Source: Ilumatobacteraceae bacterium (GTDB lineage: Bacteria > Actinomycetota > Acidimicrobiia > Acidimicrobiales > Iamiaceae). Taken from it: DNA of 39,402 bases. This document shows positions 23,670-32,976 of the stretch, one piece after another; the stretch's first letter is position 1, and each line of letters starts with the position of its first letter. Where the stretch lies: assembly GCA_025463265.1 (NCBI GenBank), contig JAOBWH010000037.1, positions 1-39,402 on the forward strand. Reading direction: 5' to 3'. A model generated the notes under the pieces. That model was not told where the DNA came from and searched no databases. It saw nothing but the letters and a program-made list of their open reading frames with translations. Made by a program: the position numbers and the translations under genes.

Positions 23670-25367
23670 TCAGCCGCCGGGGCCGGGTGAGGGGTAGCTG
23701 GGCGGGACGGCGTCGGCGGGGAGCTCGTCGTACATGGCCACGGCGCCATCGGGATCGAACACGTTGACGGGCGTGTGGGGCATCTCGCCGGGCAGGTAGC
23801 GCTTGCCGCCATCGGCGGACATCATCATCCCCTTGCCCTCCTCGCCCTGCTCGTCGGGCCCTTCGGCCTCGGCGTCCCACCAGATCACCTGCATGTCGTC
23901 GACGGCGTTGAAGTCCGGGGCCCGGAACAGGTCGTGGTCGCCCCAGGAGAGCCTCGGGTTGGTGGGCAGGCCACCGCTCGGCGGATAGGCGAACAGGCCG
24001 TCGCGGAACGTCTCGGGGGTGAGCCTCGGACCGGCCTGGTGGATGCCGGCCATGAGGATCCGGATCGGCTCGTTGATCACGGTCACGGTCTTCTTGGCGG
24101 CCGGCGGCTCGCCGTAGAACCACTCGTAGTTCCGCCATGACTCGCTCTTCTCCAGGGGGAGGCGGGCGGGCAGGCTCGACACGCCGAACGCGTGGGCCCA
24201 CTGCTCCTGGTCGTAGAGCCGGCCGAACACCGTCGTGTCGGTGAGCACGGTGCCGGTGATGATCCACTCGGGGAAGTAGTTCTGGTCGGTGGCCGCCTTG
24301 GTCAGATAGATCGGCATGACCGGGTCGCCGAGGAACACGACCGAGGTGACCTTGGCCTTCTTGAGCTGGTCGACGATGACGCGGGCCTTCGCCGGCAGGT
24401 CGGCGATGACCAGCTGGTAGGTGAGGCTGATGGCCGGCTCGTAGCCCCGGTCGCCACCCTCCTTGGCCACCTGTTCCTCGACGGCGCCGAACACGGGCGG
24501 GTCCTGCTCGAAGTGCACCACGCCGAAGTTCCGCGTCTGGGATCGGAGCTCTGCGCTTCCGGCGAACTCGGCCTTCTTCCCGAGCAGCCGCTCGATGATG
24601 AAGTCGCCGAGGTTGAGCAGGTACTGCTCCGGTGTCTGGAGGTTGCCCCACAGGAACGGCGCGTTGTCCTGGAGCGCCGAGTCCGGCAGCGACAAGCCGC
24701 AGCCCACGCAGACGACGCCGCGCCGCGCCAGCTCCTCGGCGTAGGCGCCTTCCTGGCCGGGACCGCCGATGGAGGCGAACGCCTTGATCTCCTCGGCCAC
24801 CTTCACCGCGTCGGCCTTGGCGGACGTCTCATCGGAGCCCGAGCCCTTCATCCGGACGACCTTGATCTCCCGGCCCCAGGTCTCGTAGGTCTGGGCGAAC
24901 ATCTCGATGATCTTGTCGCTCGTGTCGGCGGTGGCCTCCGGGGGGTCGAGCTGGGCGTTGAGGCTGGCGGCGAGGTCGTCGTCGGCGGCCACGTAGGCCA
25001 CGACGGTGATCTCCGTGTCGGTCACGCCCTGACCGCTCACGTTGCGCTTGACGTCGGGCCGGGCGGCCACGCAGGGCGGGGCGTACAGCGACGGCACCTT
25101 GATGCGACCGGTCTTCGGGTCGCAGTTGTCGCCGAAGTCGTACTGGTCGAGCTCGTCTTGCTCCTTGGCGTCCTGGTAGTAGACGGGCAGCTGCGCGTTC
25201 GCCGAGCCGGTCGTGGTCTTGGACCCCGGCCCGGCGGCGGTCACCTCCTCGGTGCCGGTGGACGAGATGAACCCCACCGCTGCCAGGGCGATGAGGATCA
25301 CCACGAGCGGCCCGAAGCGGGCCACGAGCGAGGAGCGGGGCGGCGGGGTGGCCGTGCGTGGGGTCAT
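23670..25367 (-). CDS. Membrane-anchored ABC transporter substrate-binding protein
   Basis: 565 residues from ATG 25367, which overlaps the stop of the MFS-ABC fusion gene by four bases. One N-terminal hydrophobic segment (GPLVVILIALAAVGFISS, about 19-36) without a lipobox acts as a signal anchor. The rest looks like a type-1 periplasmic-binding fold: GVTDTEITVVAYVAADDD strand, a first lobe with SIGGPGQEGAYAEELARRGV, then DQLKKAKVTSVVFLGDP and FPEWIITGTVLTDT, hinge-type elements of the LivK group. It is longer than usual LivK proteins (about 370-400). Cys pairs (DNCDPK with PPCVAA; VVCVGCG) may form disulfides. Third gene of the coupled transporter operon; ligand unknown, possibly an acid or lipid precursor given the lipid genes nearby. 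Confidence 0.85.
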   Translation of the reverse strand: MTPRTATPPPRSSLVARFGPLVVILIALAAVGFISSTGTEEVTAAGPGSKTTTGSANAQLPVYYQDAKEQDELDQYDFGDNCDPKTGRIKVPSLYAPPCVAARPDVKRNVSGQGVTDTEITVVAYVAADDDLAASLNAQLDPPEATADTSDKIIEMFAQTYETWGREIKVVRMKGSGSDETSAKADAVKVAEEIKAFASIGGPGQEGAYAEELARRGVVCVGCGLSLPDSALQDNAPFLWGNLQTPEQYLLNLGDFIIERLLGKKAEFAGSAELRSQTRNFGVVHFEQDPPVFGAVEEQVAKEGGDRGYEPAISLTYQLVIADLPAKARVIVDQLKKAKVTSVVFLGDPVMPIYLTKAATDQNYFPEWIITGTVLTDTTVFGRLYDQEQWAHAFGVSSLPARLPLEKSESWRNYEWFYGEPPAAKKTVTVINEPIRILMAGIHQAGPRLTPETFRDGLFAYPPSGGLPTNPRLSWGDHDLFRAPDFNAVDDMQVIWWDAEAEGPDEQGEEGKGMMMSADGGKRYLPGEMPHTPVNVFDPDGAVAMYDELPADAVPPSYPSPGPGG

Positions 25368-28300
25368 GGGACCTCCGGAGGAGCGGCGGGGCCCGTGGTG
25401 GGCCCGGAGCGGGTGAGGACGGCGCGGTCGCCGCCCAGGTAGGACGCGACCACCTCGGGGTGGGCGAGGACGTCGCTGGGCTGACCGATGGTCACGACCC
25501 GGCCCTGGTCGAGGGCGACCAGCCGGTCGGACACCGTGGCGATGAGGCCCATGTCGTGCTCGATGACGATGAGGCTGGCGTCGAGGGCGTCTCGGATCGT
25601 CAGCAGCAGCGGCGCCAGCGCCTCCGCCTCGCGCTGGGCGATGCCCGACGACGGCTCGTCGAGCAGGACCACCGACGGCTCGTGGGCCAAGACGCAGCCG
25701 ATGTCGACGACCCGCCGGGAGCCGGTGGAGAGCTCGCCGATGAACTTGGAGCGGAACGCCTGGAGCCCCAGCAGCTCGATGAGCTCGTCGACGCGGTGGC
25801 GGGCGGCGGCCTCGCTGTCGACGAGGGGCGGGAGGTGGAGGGCGGCGTTGAAGGGGTCGCGCACGTCGAGCCAGCGCTCGAGGGCGACCAAGAGCGTCTC
25901 CTCGACCGTCAGCGACGGGAACAGCCGCGAGTCCTGGAAGCTGCGGCCCAGCCCGAGCGCGGCCCGGCGGTGCGGCCGAGCATCGGTGAGGTCCACATCG
26001 CCCAGGCGGACGTGGCCGGCATCGGGACGGGTGAAGCCCGAGATGAGGTCGAGCAGCGTCGTCTTGCCGGCGCCGTTCGGGCCGATGAGGCCGACCACCT
26101 CCCGGGGCGCGACCGAGAACGACACCGCGTCCACCGCCCGGATGCCGCCGAACGCCACGGACAGCTCCTCGACGGCGAGACCGGGACCCGACGATTCCTC
26201 GCTGTGGCCGTTCGAGGCGACCGGACCCGAGCGCACCGCCACCGACGATCTCGTCGACCTGCCCGAACCCCCAGACCCGTTGGCGCCGGCCAGCCCGGAG
26301 GCCGCACCCTGGAAGAAGACCGACCGCAGCACATCGGGCCGGTCGAGCAGCTCCGAGGTGGGCCCGTGGAACCGGATCTCGCCCTTCTCCATGAAGTACG
26401 CCGTGTCGGCCACGGTGAGCGCCACGTTCACCGACTGCTCCACGAGGATGATGGTGGTGCCGCGGTCGCGCAGGCCCCGGACCACGCCGAGGAGCTGCTC
26501 CACCACCACCGGCGCCAGGCCGAGGGACAGCTCGTCGATCATCAGCAGCTTCGGCTCGGACAGGAACGCCATGGCGAGCGCCAGCATCTGCTGCTGACCG
26601 CCGGAGAGATCCGCCGCGGCATCGTCGGCGCGCGCGGCGAGCACCGGGAACAGGGCCAGCGCCTCGTCGACCCGGGCGGACCGCAGCACCGGGTCCTTGC
26701 GGAGCATCCACCCGGCAGCCCGGAGGTTCTCGGCGACCGTGAGCGAGGGGAACACGCCCTGGCCACCGGGCACCTGGGCGATGCCGAGCGGGGCGATCTC
26801 TTCCGGCGGCGCGTGGGTGATGTCCCGCCCGTCGAACACGATGGCGCCCCGGTCGGCCTGGGCCACGCCGGAGATGGCCTTGAGGAGGGTGGACTTGCCG
26901 GCGCCGTTGGTCCCGAGCAGGGCGATCACCTCGCCCTCGGCCACGTCGATGTCCACGCCGAACAGCACCCGGACGTCGCCGTAGGCGACCTGGACGTTGC
27001 GGACGCTGAGCAAGGGCAGCTTGCCTGCGGCGCGCTCCTGGATCATCTGGGCGCGCGTCGCTGCTCCCGTCCAGACCTGGGCGATGTCGTCGTCGATCAC
27101 CTTGCCGACCGATGCGATGACCAGGCCGCCGATCAAGAAGATCGGGACCATCACCGCCATGCCCCAGCGGAAGCCGTGGTTCTCGCCGATCCACCCGATG
27201 AGCGGCAGTGCGAGCAGGCCGGGCAGGACCCACAGCGCCCCGATGGAGAAGCCCATCGAGCGGGCACGAGGCGGGATGGCCAGCGAGAGCGACGAGAGCA
27301 CGCCGGGGCCGACGATCACGAGCGAGGCCGAGATGACGCAGTTGGCCGCCACGGCGACGATGACGTTGGGTGCGGCGGCGAACACCAGGGCGGTCACGCA
27401 CGCCACCGCCGAGGCCGCGCCCAGGATCCCGAAGATGTTCGACGCCCCCTTGGTGAGGGCACGGGTCGTCAGCCGGGCGCCGACCACCACGCCCACCAGC
27501 TCCACGAGCTGGACCGGGATGAGCGCCCACGCCCGCTCCCATGCATCGAGCCCGAACACCTCCTCGTACATGAGCGAGGCCAGCGACAAGAACCCGATGA
27601 TCGAGGCGGCGAGGAACGGCAGGGCGATGAAGATGCGCCGCAGGCTGCGGATGGTCCACACCATGCGCAGCGCCTCGGCGAACGACGGCGGCGGCTCGTC
27701 CACCGTGGTGTCGATGCCGAGATCGGCCGCCTCGCGCTCGAAGTGCCCCCGGCCCGGATCCCGGAGCTTGAGGCCGAGGACCACCAGGACGAGCGTGGGG
27801 AAGGCGAAGACGATGAACGGCGCCCGCCAGGTGAAGAGCGTGGCCAGCCCGGCACCGATCAGGAACCCGAGGATCTGGCCGACGCTGTTGGCCGCCCGGT
27901 GGATCGAGTACACCCGCGGCCGAGACCGGATCGGGTAGTAGTCCGCGAGCAGGCTGTTGTGGGTGGGGAACACCACGCCCTGGCCGATGGCCGCGCCGGA
28001 CCGAGCCGCGATCAGCACCCAGATCGTGAACGCCAGGCCGGTGGCGAACGAGAAGAAGGCCCAGACCACCGCGCCGAGCAGGGCGATGGCGATGCGGCTC
28101 CGGCGGTCGGCCATGTGGGCGATGGGGACCGTCAGGAGCAGGGCGACCGCACTGGCCAGCGCGACGACGCTCAAGATGGCGCCGTTGGTGAGGTGCAGCG
28201 AGTCCCGGATGTCCGGCAGCAGCACGTAGTACGCGGCGCGGTCCAGCTCGTCGGTCATGTTGAGGCCGAAGAGGATCAGCAGGGGGTACCAGCCGGCGCG

Positions 28301-28387
28301 GCCCAGCCACTCCGGGCGCCAGCGCGACGCCTCGGGCACGGGCTCGGCTGAGGCCGGCATCTCTTCGGGCACGGCGGTCGCGGTCAT
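25364..28387 (-). CDS. MFS transporter-LivF-LivG triple fusion
   Basis: 1007 residues from ATG 28387. Residues about 25-435 are a 12-helix MFS carrier: LLILFGLNMTDELDRAAYY, PIAHMADRRSRIAIALLG as the motif-A-like loop, and FPTHNSLLADYYPI. After a linker (430-457) comes a LivF-type ATPase: Walker A GTNGAGKST (about 490), VPGGQGVFPSLTVAENL, signature LSGGQQQML (about 592), Walker B LLMIDELSLGL (about 613). A Gly/Ser-rich linker (about 695-735) leads to a LivG-type ATPase: Walker A GPNGAGKTT (about 767), LGRSFQDSRLFPSLTV, signature LSTGSRR (about 884), Walker B VVLLDEPSSG (about 904), switch VIEHDMG. It overlaps livHM and the binding-protein gene by ATGA at both ends. An internal start at Met448 could also yield a separate double ATPase. 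Joining a secondary carrier to both ABC ATPases in one chain is very unusual. Confidence 0.92.
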   Translation of the reverse strand: MTATAVPEEMPASAEPVPEASRWRPEWLGRAGWYPLLILFGLNMTDELDRAAYYVLLPDIRDSLHLTNGAILSVVALASAVALLLTVPIAHMADRRSRIAIALLGAVVWAFFSFATGLAFTIWVLIAARSGAAIGQGVVFPTHNSLLADYYPIRSRPRVYSIHRAANSVGQILGFLIGAGLATLFTWRAPFIVFAFPTLVLVVLGLKLRDPGRGHFEREAADLGIDTTVDEPPPSFAEALRMVWTIRSLRRIFIALPFLAASIIGFLSLASLMYEEVFGLDAWERAWALIPVQLVELVGVVVGARLTTRALTKGASNIFGILGAASAVACVTALVFAAAPNVIVAVAANCVISASLVIVGPGVLSSLSLAIPPRARSMGFSIGALWVLPGLLALPLIGWIGENHGFRWGMAVMVPIFLIGGLVIASVGKVIDDDIAQVWTGAATRAQMIQERAAGKLPLLSVRNVQVAYGDVRVLFGVDIDVAEGEVIALLGTNGAGKSTLLKAISGVAQADRGAIVFDGRDITHAPPEEIAPLGIAQVPGGQGVFPSLTVAENLRAAGWMLRKDPVLRSARVDEALALFPVLAARADDAAADLSGGQQQMLALAMAFLSEPKLLMIDELSLGLAPVVVEQLLGVVRGLRDRGTTIILVEQSVNVALTVADTAYFMEKGEIRFHGPTSELLDRPDVLRSVFFQGAASGLAGANGSGGSGRSTRSSVAVRSGPVASNGHSEESSGPGLAVEELSVAFGGIRAVDAVSFSVAPREVVGLIGPNGAGKTTLLDLISGFTRPDAGHVRLGDVDLTDARPHRRAALGLGRSFQDSRLFPSLTVEETLLVALERWLDVRDPFNAALHLPPLVDSEAAARHRVDELIELLGLQAFRSKFIGELSTGSRRVVDIGCVLAHEPSVVLLDEPSSGIAQREAEALAPLLLTIRDALDASLIVIEHDMGLIATVSDRLVALDQGRVVTIGQPSDVLAHPEVVASYLGGDRAVLTRSGPTTGPAAPPEVP

Positions 28388-30531
28388 CGCGGCGAGCCCA
28401 CCGGTTCATCGGCCGCCGAGCCGTCGAGCCCCTGGGGCCGGTCCGGCATCACGACCTTGATGGCCTCGGGGGCCTCGTCGCCCCCCGAGTCCTCCAACAG
28501 GCTGGCGACCACGATCCCCCGCCGACGGGCCAGCGCCCGGAGCGCGCCGTCGCGGGCCCGGTACATGAGGTTGCCGAGACCGCCCGGGACGATCATCAGC
28601 ACCAGCAGGACGCCGATCGCGGAGGGCAGCAGGTTCCAGGGTGGGTCGAGGAACCACTCCCCGCCCTGGAGGTACAGCGCCCCGAGGATGGCGCCGGCGA
28701 GCGAACCGAGGCCGCCCACCACCGCAGCGGTGAAGATGCCGAGGCTGCCGCTGGCGGCGAAGGGGCCCTCGTCGAAGCCCCGGTTCACGTGGACGAGGAG
28801 GCAGCCGGCCACGGCGGCGAGGAACCCCGAGAGGGCGAAGGCGGTGAGCTTCGCCCGCAGGACCGGGATCGAATACGCCGCCGCGCCGCGCTCGTTGTCG
28901 CGGACGGCGATGAGGGCCCGGCCCGTACGGCTGCGGCGGATGCCCAGCACGGCGAGGAAGGCGAGCACCACCACGCCGAGGACCACCTCGTACATCGCCG
29001 CCTCGGAGCCGAGGTCGAACTGGCGGAACAGCGGTCGGGCGGCGACCTCTCCCTTGGGGATCCAGGCCTGCTCCTTGCGGTTGAGCAGGAAGTTGCTGCA
29101 CGCCAGGGAGAACGCGAGCGTGGTGACCGCGAGGTACAGACCCGGTTGCCGCAGCGCCGGCAACCCGACGATGACGGCCACCACGGCGCCCGCTGCGCCC
29201 GCGGCGAGCAGGCCGACGAGGAGGTCGACGTGCCAGGTGGCGGTGGCGACCGCGCCCACCGCCGCCCCCACCGCGGCGAAGGCCATCTGCCCCAGGGACA
29301 CCTGTCCCGCCCAGCCGGTGAGCACCACCACGGACAGGGCGATCAGGGCGTAGGCCGCGACCGTCGAGGCGCGGAGCTCGTCGCTGGGCCCCAGCACCAG
29401 CGGCAGCGCCGCGGCGAGCACGACCAGGACCACGGGGATGAGGACCCGGAGGATGCGGACGACCGGCACCGAGCGCAGCTCGGCGGGCACCGGCCGGACT
29501 TCGTCGGCGGCCTGGAGGGTGGCGCCGTCGACGTCTCGGCGTCGGGTCGACACCCGGCGCAGCGCCAAGATCACCAGGAGCACGACGGCGAGCACGATGT
29601 AGATGCGCGCCGGGTCGCTCGGGTACTTGGCCGCGACGCCCTGATCCAGGACGCGCAGGGCGACGGCCGAGGCGGCGACGGCCACCAGGTTGTCGAGGCG
29701 CCCGATGAGCAGGGCCGACAGGGCGAAGACCAGCGCGCCGGCGCTGAGGGCGCTGGCCCCGGTGTACCCGAACATCGATGCCTCGAGGAAGAGCCCGGTG
29801 AACGAGAGGGCGGCCGCCAGGCCCCACACGAGCGTCTGGAGCCGGCGGACCGGGATGCCGAGCAGCGCCGCCCGGTCCGTGCGGTCCGCGCTGGCTCGCA
29901 GGGCGATCCCCGCATCGGTCCCCCGCAGGAAGAGCACCAGGGCGATGAGCACGAGGGGCGCCACGATCATCGCCAGGACCTCGGCGCCGTGGAAGATCTG
30001 GCTGCCGATCTCGATCCGGGCGGTGAACGGTTGGGGCACGCTGAGGTTCGTCTGGAGCTTCTTGGTGTCCTCCTCGTCCCAGAGGCGCGGGAGCAGCAGG
30101 CCGCAGATCACGAGGAGCTGCGACAGCCCGATCGTCGCCACGGTGAGCAGGAGGCGGGGTGCCTTGAAGAAGCGCCGGATGATGGCCAGCTCCACGACGG
30201 CGCCCAGCACGATCGCCGCGGTCAGCCCGATGAGCAGCCCCGCCAGGTACGGCAGACCCGATGCGGCGATCAAGCCGACGGCCAGGGTCACCGGCACCGC
30301 CCCGAGGTCCGCCTGGGCGAAGTTCAAGATCCGGTTCGACCGGTAGATGAGCGCCAGGCCCAGCGCGACGAGCGCCGTCAGCAGCCCGACGACGACGCCC
30401 AGGATCCAGGTTCCGAGCCCGATCGGGAACAGCACGAGCTGCAGCACGATGATGCCGATCGCCGGGACGTACGGTCCGAGCGGGCGCAGGGCGGCAGGCA
30501 GCTGGAGTTCAAGGTCGCGACGACGACTCAT
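28384..30531 (-). CDS. livHM: LivH-LivM fused branched-chain-type ABC permease
   Basis: 715 residues from ATG 30531. The N-half (1-330) is a LivH-like permease: ALGLALIYRSNRILNFAQAD carries the LivH hallmark, with IALRASADRTDRAALLGI as coupling loop. The C-half (about 375-665) is LivM-like: LTGWAGQVSLGQMAF (about 402-416), ALIAVRDNERGAAAYSIPV (about 535-553, coupling loop), GGLGSLAGAILGAL. A charged joint of about 45 residues (RRVSTRRRDVDG) separates them. Together they would form both transmembrane halves of one transporter for amino acid-like or carboxylate ligands. First gene of the operon, followed by the MFS-ATPase fusion (ATGA overlap). A candidate promoter/operator lies at 30611-30629. 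Confidence 0.93.
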   Translation of the reverse strand: MSRRRDLELQLPAALRPLGPYVPAIGIIVLQLVLFPIGLGTWILGVVVGLLTALVALGLALIYRSNRILNFAQADLGAVPVTLAVGLIAASGLPYLAGLLIGLTAAIVLGAVVELAIIRRFFKAPRLLLTVATIGLSQLLVICGLLLPRLWDEEDTKKLQTNLSVPQPFTARIEIGSQIFHGAEVLAMIVAPLVLIALVLFLRGTDAGIALRASADRTDRAALLGIPVRRLQTLVWGLAAALSFTGLFLEASMFGYTGASALSAGALVFALSALLIGRLDNLVAVAASAVALRVLDQGVAAKYPSDPARIYIVLAVVLLVILALRRVSTRRRDVDGATLQAADEVRPVPAELRSVPVVRILRVLIPVVLVVLAAALPLVLGPSDELRASTVAAYALIALSVVVLTGWAGQVSLGQMAFAAVGAAVGAVATATWHVDLLVGLLAAGAAGAVVAVIVGLPALRQPGLYLAVTTLAFSLACSNFLLNRKEQAWIPKGEVAARPLFRQFDLGSEAAMYEVVLGVVVLAFLAVLGIRRSRTGRALIAVRDNERGAAAYSIPVLRAKLTAFALSGFLAAVAGCLLVHVNRGFDEGPFAASGSLGIFTAAVVGGLGSLAGAILGALYLQGGEWFLDPPWNLLPSAIGVLLVLMIVPGGLGNLMYRARDGALRALARRRGIVVASLLEDSGGDEAPEAIKVVMPDRPQGLDGSAADEPVGSPR

Positions 30532-30610
30532 GAGCAGCAGACGACTCCCCTGGTGCAGTGGTTGCGGTGGTGCGGTGGATGCACCGGGCGTCCCCTGCCC
30601 GGCGAAAGTC

Positions 30611-30629
30611 CTTGCACTCTACCTGCAAG
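30611..30629 (-). promoter_or_regulatory. Palindrome overlapping a -10 box upstream of the transporter operon
   Basis: CTTGCA-N7-TGCAAG is a perfect 6-bp inverted repeat about 80 bp before livHM ATG 30531. Read on the minus strand, its spacer contains TAGAGT, a TANNNT -10-like hexamer, so a bound regulator would block initiation. The spacing equals that of the HspR HAIR element, but the arm sequence differs. Regulator unknown. Confidence 0.4.
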
Positions 30630-30645
30630 TTGTTGGGCGTGCCGG

Positions 30646-30915
30646 TCAGACGCAGCCCTCGATGGCGACGGCCAACCGGGTGTCGCGAGCCGTCAGCCGG
30701 CCCACGTCGTGGCTGGTCAGCTCGATGACGACCCGGTTCCACGAGTTGGACCAGTCGGGGTGGTGGTTCATGCGCTCGGCTTCCGCTGCGACCCGGGTCA
30801 TGAACGCCCAGGCCTCGGCGAAGTCCGCGAACACGAACTCCTTGCGGAGGGCGTCGCCGACGACGGCCCACCCTTCGGGCACGTCCAGCGAGGGGTCGGG
30901 CTCTCGGTCGCTCAT
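30646..30915 (-). CDS. 4a-hydroxytetrahydrobiopterin dehydratase (PCD/DCoH)
   Basis: 89 residues from ATG 30915, with AAGGAG 6 nt upstream; an in-frame start at 30930 would lie before that site. The PCD signature is clear: catalytic [13 protein letters not shown] (50-62, the two His and the following Trp) and [18 protein letters not shown] (65-82). The enzyme dehydrates the carbinolamine formed by pterin-dependent aromatic amino acid hydroxylases; many bacteria carry it for moco-related or unknown pterin roles. No hydroxylase is in view. It lies two bases after the stop of the large membrane protein gene, same strand, so it is probably co-transcribed with it. Confidence 0.92.
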   Translation of the reverse strand: MSDREPDPSLDVPEGWAVVGDALRKEFVFADFAEAWAFMTRVAAEAERMNHHPDWSNSWNRVVIELTSHDVGRLTARDTRLAVAIEGCV

Positions 30916-30917
30916 CG

Positions 30918-32906
30918 TCACTCCTTCCAAGATGGGATGGCGTCGGCGAGCTCGGCGCGGGTCAGGACCCGGAGCTCGAGCACGTCGTCTTCGTTCACGG
31001 TCGGGGCGGGGAGGAGACGCTGCAGCTCGTCGATCTGGTCGCCGTCGAAGGTGGGCGACTCGTAGTAGCCGTCTTCGATGAGCTGGAGCAGCTTCGCATC
31101 GGTGAGGATCGGCTCGGGTGCGAACGCGATGTCGTCGAGCAGGCCCTTGGCGTAGACCCGGCTCATGGGGTCGTAGCGCTCGGCGAGGAGCCGGTCGGCG
31201 TCCGCGCCGGGCACGGGATCAGCCGAGCGGGCCTGGTCCACCAGCGGGGTCAGGACGCTGCGCAGGTCGTCGTTGATGTCGTAGCGGGCGATGGTGCGCC
31301 CGGACAGGCCTTCTGGGGCGACGCCGCGGCCCGTGGCCAGCAGGAGGATGAGATCGCCCGGGTCCTCGTCCTTCTCGAGCACTCGCTGATCGCCCCAGAA
31401 CCGGTCCTCCTGCTCGGGGACCACGACGTCGTAGCCGGCGGCCTCCAGCTGCAGGGCCATGGCCTGGCCGGTGGAGAGGACCGCCGCCTTCCCCCGCAGG
31501 ACCAGGGTCACCCGGTCCGCACCCGCCTCCTCCGCTGCGTCGATCGCCGCGTCGCTCATGGCCCGCATGGCCACGAACCCGTCGCGGTCCCGGCGGGCGT
31601 CGTTGTAGCCCTCGGTGGTGAGGTTCCCGATGGTGGGGACCAGCATCACCACCACGGCGAGCGCCGGTGCGAAGCGGGGCAGGGCCGCCGGCACCGGCCG
31701 GCCGCGGCGCGCCAGCAGCGAGCGGACGGCGAGTGCCCCCACCCACCCGAACGTGAGCCACAACAGCCAGGCGGCCACGAACTCCCAGCGGTAGAAGTTG
31801 ATCCGGTACGCCTCGATCGAGTTCGGGATGGTGCTGCCGTTGCAGGTGCCCGCCGCGGCCAGCAGCAGGGCGATGAGCGCGAGGAGGGCGAGGGTCCGGC
31901 GTCGCGTCCACGCCACCACGACGGTGGCGACCAGCACGCCGTACCCGGCCAGGCCGACGATCAGCTCGAGGGGGGTCAGCGGCCCGACCGAGAACGATCG
32001 GCCGGTGAGGTCCGAGCGCGCCAGCAGCGGCGGGAACCCGGTGGTCCGGATGGCCTGGCGGAACGCCGCGGTCCAGCCGAGCGACGGCGAGTCCGAGAGG
32101 CGGGCGTACTCCGCGACCGCGGTGAGGTTGCCCGGGTCGCCGGTGAGCTGCTGCCAGATGACCGGCGACCAGAGGACCAGACCCAGGGCTGCGGCCCCCG
32201 TGACCCACGGCCACAGACGGGGCGGATCGAGGTCCCCAGCGCTCGGGCGGCGGCGCCGGACGGCGAGGACGATCACCCCGACCACGGCGGCGAGCACCAT
32301 CGCGGCGGCGGGCACCACGATCGCCAGGTGCTGCTGGGCGACCCACGACCCGAACAGCGCCCCGAGCGGGAGCAGCCGGATGTCGCCGTCGACCACCGCC
32401 CACGCCAGCACGGCCAGGGCGACGAGCGGGATGGCGCCGGCGTTGGACGAGATCGGGTCGCTCAAGATGGCGGTGCCCTCGCTCCAGAGCAGGAGCGACA
32501 GCAGGACCATCGCCCAGGCCGCCACCGCCGGTCCGGCCCGGCGCAGGACCACCCACGCCGCCACGAGCACCGCCGTCAGGTTCACCGCTGCGCTGCCGAG
32601 GATCATCCCGGCCGCCGGTCCGAGCAGCCGCATGGGGACGGCGAGCCAGTAGAACTGGATGGGTCCCGGGTGCGACGTGCCGCCCTCCTGCCCGTAGAGG
32701 TGCGTGGTGCTCCCCTGCCCGATCAGCGGCCGGTGCGAGGTCGCCACGTCCCAGCTGCGCAACCCGATCAGCGCGTCGTCGCCGCTCGGCACCCAGTGCA
32801 TCGACCGGGCGCGCAGCACGCTCGACGCGAACGGTGCCACCACGAGCAGCACCATGGCCACACCGACGAGGGCCTGGCGGCGCGTCAGGTCTCGGAGGCG
32901 GAACAC
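30918..32906 (-). CDS. Large polytopic membrane protein, GT-C glycosyltransferase-like
   Basis: 662 residues from GTG 32906; the frame extends into sufC, but TAGGCT 7 nt upstream and the first hydrophobic helix support this start. About 11-12 membrane helices occupy residues 12-430 ([20 protein letters not shown] first). The first external loop, [20 protein letters not shown], has the acidic pair expected in GT-C lipid-linked glycosyltransferases, followed by [18 protein letters not shown]. The C-terminal 220 residues are a soluble extracytoplasmic domain. Similar actinobacterial proteins are annotated as hypothetical or arabinosyltransferase-like; donor and acceptor are unknown. The carbinolamine dehydratase gene follows at once, without an evident functional link. 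Confidence 0.75.
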   Translation of the reverse strand: MFRLRDLTRRQALVGVAMVLLVVAPFASSVLRARSMHWVPSGDDALIGLRSWDVATSHRPLIGQGSTTHLYGQEGGTSHPGPIQFYWLAVPMRLLGPAAGMILGSAAVNLTAVLVAAWVVLRRAGPAVAAWAMVLLSLLLWSEGTAILSDPISSNAGAIPLVALAVLAWAVVDGDIRLLPLGALFGSWVAQQHLAIVVPAAAMVLAAVVGVIVLAVRRRRPSAGDLDPPRLWPWVTGAAALGLVLWSPVIWQQLTGDPGNLTAVAEYARLSDSPSLGWTAAFRQAIRTTGFPPLLARSDLTGRSFSVGPLTPLELIVGLAGYGVLVATVVVAWTRRRTLALLALIALLLAAAGTCNGSTIPNSIEAYRINFYRWEFVAAWLLWLTFGWVGALAVRSLLARRGRPVPAALPRFAPALAVVVMLVPTIGNLTTEGYNDARRDRDGFVAMRAMSDAAIDAAEEAGADRVTLVLRGKAAVLSTGQAMALQLEAAGYDVVVPEQEDRFWGDQRVLEKDEDPGDLILLLATGRGVAPEGLSGRTIARYDINDDLRSVLTPLVDQARSADPVPGADADRLLAERYDPMSRVYAKGLLDDIAFAPEPILTDAKLLQLIEDGYYESPTFDGDQIDELQRLLPAPTVNEDDVLELRVLTRAELADAIPSWKE

Positions 32907-32913
32907 GCGCCGG

Positions 32914-32919
32914 AGCCTA
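32914..32919 (-). promoter_or_regulatory. Leaderless -10 box of the GT-C-like gene
   Basis: Minus-strand TAGGCT, 7 nt, GTG 32906. It separates this gene from the suf cluster ending at 32977. Confidence 0.5.
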
Positions 32920-32976
32920 CGGCCACCCTGGGCGAGGGCTCGGGCGCCAGGACCGGCCGTCGCCGCCTGCGAGGGC

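Noticed and set aside
25368-28409. Open frame continuing from the substrate-binding protein upstream to 28409, suggesting a 1579-residue protein
   Set aside because: The upstream part is Arg/Pro-rich shadow translation of the MFS-ATPase fusion gene in another frame; the binding protein begins with a proper signal-anchor at ATG 25367.
30611-30629. HspR-type HAIR element
   Set aside because: The 7-nt spacing fits, but the arms are CTTGCA/TGCAAG and not CTTGAGT/ACTCAAG.
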